Of a stretch of 64,000 bases of DNA, positions 1-5,718 are shown one piece after another. Where the stretch lies: the NCBI RefSeq assembly GCF_021729075.1, contig NZ_JAJSAQ010000007.1:1-64000 (forward strand). Reading direction: 5' to 3'. Numbering within the stretch: position 1 is the stretch's first letter; every line of letters starts with the position of its first letter. This stretch comes from Microbulbifer guangxiensis. Its GTDB lineage: Bacteria; Pseudomonadota; Gammaproteobacteria; Pseudomonadales; Cellvibrionaceae. A program made the translations under genes and the position numbers. The notes below the pieces were generated by a model. That model ran no database searches and was not told the DNA's origin. It worked only from the letters and a program-made list of their open reading frames with translations.

Positions 1-79
1 GCTTTTGTGATGTTCGCTGCGCTCACATTTTTACACAAAAGCTCTGCTCCGCTATGTCGCGCTGAGCCAGGCGTTATTG
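1..79 (+). repeat. attC site, right part only (window edge)
   Basis: The window opens inside an attC. A stem is visible where GCTTTTGTG (1-9) pairs with CACAAAAGC (34-42), and the inner core GTTATTG lies at 73-79. The outer core of this site is off the left edge, so the cassette it belongs to is cut away. Its body is unlike the 138-bp attC sites further right. Confidence 0.8.
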
Positions 80-93
80 TTCTGGAGAAGTAA

Positions 94-486
94 ATGCCAT
101 TTGAGTTACCTGAAGATCAACTTGAAATTACTGAGAATGAGCTTGGGGCAAGGCTTCCTGCGGCTTATCGATCTTCTATGCTGAAGTCGAATGGCGGCCA
201 TGCATATCTTGGTGAAGATGATTGGGATTTCTATCCTATAAAAGATGTGTCGGATAAAAAGCGAATCTCTCGCACGTGTAACCACATACTTAGCGAAACA
301 GAATCATGTAGAGAGTTTGGCTACTTTCCAGAGGGGGCAATTGCTATAGCTGGTAATGGCTGCGGAGATCAATTAATTCTCCTTAGAGAGGCAGGTGTAA
401 TTCTCGATAAAGTCAGCGTTTGGTCGCATGAAGATGGTTCGGTTTCTGAGGTTGCCCCGGACTTCAGTGCTATCGAAAAACAATAA
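94..486 (+). CDS. SMI1/KNR4 (SUKH) family protein, cassette 1
   Basis: This 130-residue protein fits the SUKH (SMI1/KNR4) fold by its N-terminal pattern: a glutamate-rich helix with ELGARLPAAYRSSML (residues 16-30), then NGG at 33-35 and a tryptophan-rich turn DDWDFYPI. Bacterial SUKH proteins are commonly immunity proteins against polymorphic or contact-dependent toxins; some have other binding roles. The ATG at 94 is preceded by GGAGA with about six bases between, so the start is well supported. The stop codon TAA (484-486) lies inside the attC outer core. No toxin gene is next to it, as usual for orphan immunity genes carried in cassettes. The family call is fairly secure; the immunity role is inference. 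Confidence 0.82.
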   Translation: MPFELPEDQLEITENELGARLPAAYRSSMLKSNGGHAYLGEDDWDFYPIKDVSDKKRISRTCNHILSETESCREFGYFPEGAIAIAGNGCGDQLILLREAGVILDKVSVWSHEDGSVSEVAPDFSAIEKQ

Positions 487-624
487 CAAGGCCGGGCAAT
501 TTGCTCCGGGCCTGTGGCCCTCCGCGGGACAGCTTACCTTGTGCACGTTTTGCGCGGGTCGCTGCGCTCCCATTTTCGCGCAAAAAGCGCACAAGGTAAG
601 CTGCCCCTGCCGGCGGCGTTATGT
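481..624 (+). repeat. attC site of cassette 1 (138-bp class)
   Basis: The outer core CAATAAC (481-487) and inner core GTTATGT (618-624) bracket a long imperfect palindrome. The central stem pairs CAGCTTACCTTGTGC with GCACAAGGTAAGCTG. The length from the first outer-core base to the G of the inner core is 138 bp, the same as two other sites in the array. The six bases after the G belong to cassette 2. Confidence 0.92.
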
Positions 625-985
625 GAGCAGCGTGAAAGATCCGCAATTTGACACTTGGATAGATTGGCTCAATAGCTCTAACTGGAGAACCTTTGAGGAT
701 GGGTTTCAATGCCTCATGCAATCGATTGATCAGCATGTTGAATTCATCGTGCCCTTAATGCTAAAAGAAGAAAGCCCTGATATGCGGGCTAAGTATATTG
801 AGCTAATTGGCTACGCATCAGGTAAAAAATACATACCTTTACTTGCGGATGAACTGAAAAGTACGCACAGAGACGTTAGAGCTTGGGCATATGTGATGCT
901 TCACGATAAAGAGTTCGTTGAGGCTAAAGCAATCGTAGCCAGCTTTGAATTAGAGCATCCAAACGAAGATTTCTTGGTTGGCTAG
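623..985 (+). CDS. HEAT-repeat-like protein, cassette 2
   Basis: About 120 residues. Residues about 45-95 have the helical-hairpin pattern of HEAT repeats: RAKYIELIGYASGKKYIPLL, then LKSTHRDVRAWAYVML. Such repeats are protein-binding surfaces; no catalytic motif is seen and the partner is unknown. The frame stays open upstream through the attC, but the cassette starts at 619, so the gene must begin at GTG 623 or GTG 632; I chose 623. No clear ribosome-binding site precedes either, and the signal would have to lie in the preceding attC. The TAG stop at 983-985 is just before the attC outer core. Short HEAT-like proteins are frequent cassette cargo; function not known. Confidence 0.72.
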   Translation: MSSVKDPQFDTWIDWLNSSNWRTFEDGFQCLMQSIDQHVEFIVPLMLKEESPDMRAKYIELIGYASGKKYIPLLADELKSTHRDVRAWAYVMLHDKEFVEAKAIVASFELEHPNEDFLVG

Positions 986-990
986 TACAC

Positions 991-1134
991 ACATAACAAT
1001 CACAGGCAGCGAGGCTACGGCCCTTCGGGCTTCCGCGTGACGGCTTACCTTATGCACGTTTTGCGCGGTCGCTCCGCTCCCATTTTTGCGCAAAACGCGC
1101 ATAAGGTAATCCGCCCCTGCTGTGGGCGTTATGC
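991..1134 (+). repeat. attC site of cassette 2 (138-bp class)
   Basis: The outer core ACATAAC (991-997) matches the start of its own cassette, and the inner core is GTTATGC (1128-1134). The central stem pairs GCTTACCTTATGC with GCATAAGGTAATC, imperfectly. The length of 138 bp equals the sites at 481 and 2146. The arm sequences next to the outer core have diverged more than in those two. Confidence 0.92.
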
Positions 1135-1189
1135 TCCTTTCCAGCATAGGACCAAGCAAAACTCATGTTAAATAGAGGACGAAGTAAAA

Positions 1190-1720
1190 ATGAAGAAGTA
1201 TTTTTTAGTTGTATTGGTATTCCTGTTCAGCACGCTTGCTTGGTCGGGAGATCTCTCAAAGGTGAATGTACTTGATGGGAAGGCCTCTATTCTCACACCT
1301 GCAGGCTTTGAGCCAATGCCCAAAGATCTTTTGGCAATGAAATACCGTTCTTCAAGAAGGCCAACCGAAGTTCTAAGTGATGAAACGGGTGGTGTGACTT
1401 TGGCTTTTAATCATACTAATAATGCTATGAATCCATCGCAGGTCCGGGAAGCGCATAGCACCATTTCTGACATGTTTCACAATATGTATCCTTCTGCAAA
1501 ATGGATAAGAGATGAAGTGATTGAGCAAAACGGGAGCACTTTCATGGTTATGGAGCTAGTAACGCCGGCGAGGGATACGAAAATCCACAACATTATATAC
1601 GGGACGTCTGTTGATGGACGCTTTTTGCTTGCTGCTTTTAATACCACAGTGCAACAAGCAGAAGAATGGTTACCAGTTGGCAGAGAAATAATGTCTTCTC
1701 TATCCGTGGACCAGAACTAA
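1190..1720 (+). CDS. Secreted protein of unknown function, cassette 3
   Basis: 176 residues with a clear signal peptide: MKKYFLVVLVFLFSTLAWSG gives a short basic start, a hydrophobic core and a cleavage-type AWSG, so the product should be exported to the periplasm. There is no lipobox cysteine. The mature part has an NVLDGKASILTPAGFEPMP opening and alternates beta-type stretches, somewhat like the DcrB/PsbP-like fold (DUF1795 type); this resemblance is weak and made by eye. AGAGGA lies about ten bases before the ATG. The gene is one of the most AT-rich in the window. Function unknown. Confidence 0.75.
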   Translation: MKKYFLVVLVFLFSTLAWSGDLSKVNVLDGKASILTPAGFEPMPKDLLAMKYRSSRRPTEVLSDETGGVTLAFNHTNNAMNPSQVREAHSTISDMFHNMYPSAKWIRDEVIEQNGSTFMVMELVTPARDTKIHNIIYGTSVDGRFLLAAFNTTVQQAEEWLPVGREIMSSLSVDQN

Positions 1721-1798
1721 ACATAACCAGGGGCTGCAGCGGACCGCTTTTCCGGCGCGGTGCGCCTCCAAATCGGCCGCTGAGCCCGGGCGTTAGGT
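1721..1798 (+). repeat. attC site of cassette 3 (short, 72-bp class)
   Basis: The outer core ACATAAC (1721-1727) directly follows the TAA stop of the preceding gene. The inner core is GTTAGGT (1792-1798). It is only 72 bp from the outer core to the G, about half the length of the other sites, and lacks their central stem; its arms pair through a GCAGCGG / CCGCTG-type stem. The outer core differs by one base from the exact complement of the cassette start. The different class suggests this cassette came from a different integron. Confidence 0.88.
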
Positions 1799-1806
1799 AC
1801 AAGAGC

Positions 1807-2151
1807 ATGTCAGTAATATCAAAACTAATGGAAGCTACGGAAGCTGATACCGATGTGCTTCGGAGCTTGGATAGTAATGGGGATGACTTCAGCAAATTTA
1901 GAGAAGTCGATTTCACATTCAAGTGTCCTAGTAAGGAAAAAGCCGATACGGTCGCTGGCTTTCTGCAAGATTTCCAGTATGGAAGAGCGAGCGTGATCCT
2001 TGAAGAGGATCAGTACATGGTGCAAGTTCTGATCGACATGCCGGTAACACAAAATATTTTGCTTTGCGTTTCCGGTTTTATGACCTGTATCGCAGAGTTA
2101 TACGGTATCGAAATTGATGGCTGGGGCTGCATTGCACAAAATGGTACCTAA
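1807..2151 (+). CDS. RraB-like (ribonuclease E inhibitor) protein, cassette 4
   Basis: 114 residues matching the RraB (regulator of ribonuclease activity B) family. The pattern includes LDSNGDDFSKFREVDFTFKC (residues about 22-41), a conserved lysine-rich KEKADTVAGFL helix and the C-terminal EIDGWGC. RraB proteins bind the C-terminal part of RNase E and restrain RNA decay in the cytoplasm. The frame is open further upstream, but the cassette boundary at 1793 rules that out; ATG 1807 is the first start within the cassette. The TAA stop (2149-2151) is inside the attC outer core. A domain-level match is likely; whether this copy acts on RNase E is unknown. Confidence 0.83.
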   Translation: MSVISKLMEATEADTDVLRSLDSNGDDFSKFREVDFTFKCPSKEKADTVAGFLQDFQYGRASVILEEDQYMVQVLIDMPVTQNILLCVSGFMTCIAELYGIEIDGWGCIAQNGT

Positions 2152-2289
2152 CAAAGCCGGGCAATTTGCTCCGGGCCTGCGTCCCTCCGCGGGACAGCCT
2201 ACCTTGTGCACCTTTTGCGCAGGTCGCTCTGCTCCCATTTTTGCGCAAAATGCGCACAAGGTAAGCAGCCCCTGCCGGCGGCGTTAAAT
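2146..2289 (+). repeat. attC site of cassette 4 (138-bp class)
   Basis: The outer core ACCTAAC (2146-2152) is the exact complement of the GTTAGGT that starts its cassette. The inner core is GTTAAAT (2283-2289). The body is nearly identical to the attC at 481, including the stem TACCTTGTGC / GCACAAGGTA. This is the last certain attC, so it marks the distal end of the recognisable array. Confidence 0.92.
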
Positions 2290-2331
2290 GCAAGACTTAC
2301 CCACGTTTAGTAGAGACTACTTGATTTTTAA

Positions 2332-2835
2332 ATGATCCGAACTGCTAACAAGGCTGATGCTGTCGCTATTGCCAAAATCTACAACCATTATGTAGAAAAC
2401 ACCACAGTGACATTTGAAGTCATGCCAGTTTCCATTGGGGATATGGCATCGCGTATAGACCATTGCCTGGCGAACAGCCTGCCCTGGCTAGTGGCAGAGG
2501 ATTCGGAAGGCGTTTTGGGCTATTGCTACGCTACGAAGTGGAAAGAGCGCGCGGCTTATCAGCATTCGGTTGAGGCTTCGGTCTACGTGGAGCCAGCGTC
2601 GATGGGCAAGGGCTGGGGAACCCGGCTCTACAGGCAGCTACTCTCCGAGCTCAGGCGCCTGGAAGTGCATGCGGTCATGTGCGGCATTACATTGCCCAAT
2701 GAAGGCAGCGTGGCACTGCATGAAAAACTTGGCATGGTCAAAGTCGCGCACTTCAAGGAAGTCGGGCGAAAGTTTGATACGTGGATCGATGTCGGATACT
2801 GGCAGTATCTGCTTCCTGACAAGTGCGAACGGTGA
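2332..2835 (+). CDS. GNAT N-acetyltransferase, phosphinothricin acetyltransferase-like
   Basis: 167 residues of the Pat/MnaT-type branch of GNAT enzymes, which transfer acetyl from acetyl-CoA to an amino group. It opens with IRTANKADAVAIAKIYNHYV (residues 2-21), followed by the family's TTVTFE. The CoA-binding loop is VEPASMGKGWGTRLYRQLL (residues about 87-105), then the late segment LHEKLGMVKVAHFKEVGRKF. Family members acetylate phosphinothricin, methionine sulfoximine or related amino-acid analogues; the substrate here cannot be told. It lies right after the last attC and could be cargo of a terminal cassette, but no clear attC follows. No good ribosome-binding site is visible before the ATG. 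Confidence 0.88.
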   Translation: MIRTANKADAVAIAKIYNHYVENTTVTFEVMPVSIGDMASRIDHCLANSLPWLVAEDSEGVLGYCYATKWKERAAYQHSVEASVYVEPASMGKGWGTRLYRQLLSELRRLEVHAVMCGITLPNEGSVALHEKLGMVKVAHFKEVGRKFDTWIDVGYWQYLLPDKCER

Positions 2836-2914
2836 TCTGGAGGCAAGTGTTGGCTTCCACAAGGTGTAGTATGCCTGCCGAGCAATACTTGAAAGTTACT
2901 GGTGGGATGTCTTT

Positions 2915-3244
2915 ATGGAATTGATCATTCTCCTTATCATCATCGTCGCTGTCCTGGTACTACCGCTGAAAATGGCAGCAGCAATGATCGGGGCGCGTAA
3001 TACAGGCACGTTCTATTGTCTGTTTGCCTTGCTGTTGGCTGTGGTCATTCAGCGGGTTGCCGGCGGCATGATCCCCGGGGTGACTCAGGAACTTGGTTTC
3101 CTGATCAGTATTCCCCTGGCGGCCCTCGCTTATATGCTGGTACTGGGCACCGGCTTCCTGAAGGGGATTGCAATTGCCTTGGTGCAGGGGTTGATCACGG
3201 TTGCCGCTGTGCTGCTGCTGGGCTCGACATTGGCAGCGATTTAA
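2915..3244 (+). CDS. Small inner-membrane protein of unknown function
   Basis: 109 residues, almost entirely hydrophobic, with three to four predicted membrane segments: residues 2-22, about 32-50, about 60-80 and about 85-107. It has few charged residues and no motif I recognise. The composition and length fit small integral membrane proteins found widely in proteobacteria. The stop codon TAA (3242-3244) sits within ATTTAAC, which is the complement of the bases following the last attC. This could be a relic outer core of a terminal cassette or chance. Confidence 0.65.
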   Translation: MELIILLIIIVAVLVLPLKMAAAMIGARNTGTFYCLFALLLAVVIQRVAGGMIPGVTQELGFLISIPLAALAYMLVLGTGFLKGIAIALVQGLITVAAVLLLGSTLAAI

Positions 3245-3290
3245 CGAGTCCGGTTGGGGCTTTGCCTGCAAGTGCCCTAGCAGTCAGATT

Positions 3291-3878
3291 TTATTTGGTG
3301 GCCGCTTGTTTGACGTCAAGTGGAGCGGTACCACGAATGATGGTCAGGACGATTTCGCCTACAGGGATGCCAAACTTGGTTAGCTTGGATTCGTTAATCA
3401 AGACCCGGTCAGATACCAGGTACATGCGGTCATCCACATTAACCTCGATCGTATCACCGTTGTAGGGCACTTCGAGCACGTAGCGGATAAACATCGCGTT
3501 ACCGCTGACCCGCACCTCGGCATCGCCAATCACATCTTCGGCGCGGCCGATAAAGGTACGCACTGAGGGTGCTGATACGCGCTCAGTAGGTATCAGTTGC
3601 CAGTTGCGAAACTGCACTTCGCCGTCATCAAACACAAAGCGCTCAGCCAACAACCCCACGCCGCCGTCCCAGCTACCCTGCAATTCGGCATTGAAGCGGC
3701 GGGTCACCTTGCCACTGCGGTTTTTGAGCACGCCGTGGGCACTGAGGGGGCCGTTAAAGAACTGTTCGGGGACCAATTGGGGCTGATTGCCCTGGTACTC
3801 CTCGATGCCAACTGAGCTGCAGGCAGCCAGTAACAGGGACATGGCTACCAACAGCAGGCCTCTGGTGATGGGGGGCAT
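3291..3878 (-). CDS. DUF3833-like lipoprotein
   Basis: 195 residues beginning MPPITRGLLLVAMSLLLAAC, a lipoprotein signal peptide with lipobox LLAAC, so the mature protein should be lipid-anchored by its cysteine. The body resembles DUF3833 proteins: a beta-rich domain with GPLSAHGVLKNRSGKVTRRF, then WQLIPTERVSAP and a C-terminal RMYLVSDRVLINESKLTKFG. The frame extends 21 codons further upstream, but ATG 3878 is preferred because AAGGAG lies about ten bases ahead of it and because the signal peptide then starts correctly. Function unknown; the family is often encoded near envelope or lipid genes. Confidence 0.8.
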   Translation of the reverse strand: MPPITRGLLLVAMSLLLAACSSVGIEEYQGNQPQLVPEQFFNGPLSAHGVLKNRSGKVTRRFNAELQGSWDGGVGLLAERFVFDDGEVQFRNWQLIPTERVSAPSVRTFIGRAEDVIGDAEVRVSGNAMFIRYVLEVPYNGDTIEVNVDDRMYLVSDRVLINESKLTKFGIPVGEIVLTIIRGTAPLDVKQAATK

Positions 3879-4017
3879 GGGCGCGGGGCTCCTTGTCTGG
3901 TTTTCCGGGGAGTCTACGCAGCCAATATGCGTGCAGACCACCAGTCATCTCCATCTGTGCTCAGCCTAATCCATTCTGCTTCGACGGTAGCTGATATCAC
4001 GCCGGATTGGCGTCACA

Positions 4018-5598
4018 TTATTCGAGAGCGATCCCCGCCGCCTCCAGACGCTGTTTGAGGGGGCTGAGTTGCTCGGCAAACATCTGCCAGCGACCGACGG
4101 AGAGGCTGTGCATGGGCTGGCGTACCTGGGCGGCACTGGCAGTGGCTGTCGCACTCGAAGTGCGGTGAAACTCCAGGCAGTCAGTCTCGAACGGCAGGCC
4201 CAGGCTCTCCAGCAGTAGCCGGGTCTGTGGCTCCTGCTCCCGGACCAGCTGATCGTAATTGACCTCGATAAGGCGATCGCCGAGTAGTCGGCGCCAGTGC
4301 GCCATCAGCCGGTGATAACCGATGTAGTAGTCCGCCAGCTCCCCGAGGGTGTAGGAGAAAGGGTAGGCGTCTGCAAACAGTTGCTTGTACATGGCGAAGC
4401 AGCTGTCCAGCGGGTTGCGGTAGACATGCACCAGTCGCCCCTGTGGAAAGGCCCTGGCAAGTAGTGGGAGATACAGGAAGTTGGCCGGCAGCTTGTCGGT
4501 AAATAGCGCGCTGCCGTCCTGCAAGTAGGCGATTTCCTCGCGGTACTGGGTAGCGGCGCGCTGCAAATCCACGGTATCGGCCCGCGCGGCAATTGCCGGC
4601 TGGAATAATCCGGGCTGACGGATGTTGCTGAGCCTCTTCACTGCCAGAGGCCATTGTGCAAGCTCGCCGAGGGACTGAACCTGGCTGTGACTGGCTATGA
4701 TGCGCTCTACCAGTGTGCTGCCCGATCGCGGCAGGCCGAGGATGAAAATGGGCTCGGATGTATGGGCCCTGGGTGTTGGCGGTGTGGCTGTGAGCCAGCG
4801 CTCATCCAGGCGGGCAAGCAATGTATCAAACAGGGCCTGATCCTCGCTGGCCTGGTACTGCAGGCGCTGTCGCTGTTTGTCCGCGCCCTGCTGGTAATGT
4901 TTCCAGGCCTGGTCCCAGCGCTCCAGATCCTCATATTCCTTACCCAGCGCGTAATGGAGGTACACCGGGGCTTCGCCGCTCGCATGCTGTTGTGCCAGCA
5001 GTGCTTCCATTTCCTGGCAGTGATCGCTATCCCGGGCCTTGCGTGCCTTGGACAGCTGCCAGTGGCTGCGGGCATGGGCGGGATCGAGCTGCAGTGCATG
5101 TTCCAGTGTTGCGGCTGCCTCACGGTTGGAGCCCAGAAAAAGCTGTATGGCGGCGGCGTTAGAGAGAATGCTGATGTCCTGCGGTGCCAGTTCGGCGGCA
5201 CGCTGAATGAGAGGACCGGCCCTTTCCTGTTTACCGATATGGCTGAAAACGGTGGCGAGCAGGTCCAGTAGCTTGGGGTTGTGTTCGGCAGGCTCGATGC
5301 ATTGCAGTGCCTCCTGCTCGGCTGCTGCGGGTCGTCCGGCCTGAACCAGGCACCGTGCTTTCTGAATGCGGGCATCGAAGCGGGCTGGATCGATTTTCAG
5401 CACGGTATCGAATGCTCGCAGGGCCATATCGATCTTGCCGCCCTCGGCGGCGGCGAGGCCCAGAACCAGGTGCGCGTCAGCCTGTCGGGGATCCTGCTTC
5501 AGGATCTCGATACAGAGTGCGGTCGCCGTTCGCCAGTCCCTGGCGGACACTGCGTCGCGTACCCGCCCGAGTTTTCCGCTGATGTCTGTCTGGCTCAT
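4018..5598 (-). CDS. TPR-repeat sulfotransferase family protein
   Basis: 526 residues in two halves. The N-terminal half (about 10-240) consists of tetratricopeptide repeats, recognisable in DAHLVLGLAAAEGGKIDMAL and the following units. The C-terminal half is a PAPS-dependent sulfotransferase domain: the phosphosulfate loop is IFILGLPRSGSTLVERIIAS, and the 3'-phosphate site is VYRNPLDSCFAMYKQLF. Such enzymes transfer sulfate from PAPS; the acceptor here is unknown. The start at ATG 5598 was chosen over an upstream in-frame ATG because GGAGGT precedes it. It lies downstream of a TonB-dependent receptor gene on the same strand but is separated from it by a terminator, a pairing often seen in marine gammaproteobacteria. 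Confidence 0.87.
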   Translation of the reverse strand: MSQTDISGKLGRVRDAVSARDWRTATALCIEILKQDPRQADAHLVLGLAAAEGGKIDMALRAFDTVLKIDPARFDARIQKARCLVQAGRPAAAEQEALQCIEPAEHNPKLLDLLATVFSHIGKQERAGPLIQRAAELAPQDISILSNAAAIQLFLGSNREAAATLEHALQLDPAHARSHWQLSKARKARDSDHCQEMEALLAQQHASGEAPVYLHYALGKEYEDLERWDQAWKHYQQGADKQRQRLQYQASEDQALFDTLLARLDERWLTATPPTPRAHTSEPIFILGLPRSGSTLVERIIASHSQVQSLGELAQWPLAVKRLSNIRQPGLFQPAIAARADTVDLQRAATQYREEIAYLQDGSALFTDKLPANFLYLPLLARAFPQGRLVHVYRNPLDSCFAMYKQLFADAYPFSYTLGELADYYIGYHRLMAHWRRLLGDRLIEVNYDQLVREQEPQTRLLLESLGLPFETDCLEFHRTSSATATASAAQVRQPMHSLSVGRWQMFAEQLSPLKQRLEAAGIALE

Positions 5599-5665
5599 GG
5601 GTACCTCCGTAATACTGGCCATGGCGTCTGCCGCGCTTCGCCGAAGCTGCATTATAGAGCGCGGA

Positions 5666-5694
5666 AACAAAAAAGGCGGGGCCGGGCCCCGCCT
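5666..5694 (-). terminator. Rho-independent terminator of the TonB-dependent receptor gene
   Basis: Read leftwards, a GGCGGGGC / GCCCCGCC stem with a tiny loop is followed by TTTTTT. It lies just past the receptor stop codon at 5719. Confidence 0.88.
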
Positions 5695-5718
5695 AACGAT
5701 CCTGTGAGAGGAGTCGGA

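Larger units (their letters stand above)
1..2283 (+). mobile_element. Distal end of an integron gene-cassette array (four complete cassettes)
   Basis: Four successive units each hold one plus-strand gene followed by an attC-type recombination site. Cassette boundaries (G^TT in the inner core) fall at 73/74, 618/619, 1128/1129, 1792/1793 and 2283/2284. The decisive sign is self-complementarity. Cassette 1 begins TTATTG and its outer core reads CAATAAC. Cassette 2 begins TTATGT and has ACATAAC. Cassette 4 begins TTAGGT and has ACCTAAC. Cassette 3 begins TTATGC and has ACATAAC, one mismatch. This is what circular cassettes leave after integration. Genes are packed with almost no spacer and are AT-richer than the flanking chromosome. 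All attC inner cores lie to the right of the genes, so attI and the integrase gene should be to the left of the window. No integrase is in view. Confidence 0.93.

Noticed and set aside
373-736. Minus-strand open frames within and around the attC sites (also 950-1159 and 2078-2293) that encode similar peptides
   Set aside because: They are translations of the repeated attC sequence itself; the similarity between them reflects attC homology, not a protein family.
94-2151. Reading the cassette genes as one toxin-immunity or defence operon
   Set aside because: Each gene has its own attC and AT content, so they were acquired separately; no toxin or nuclease is present.
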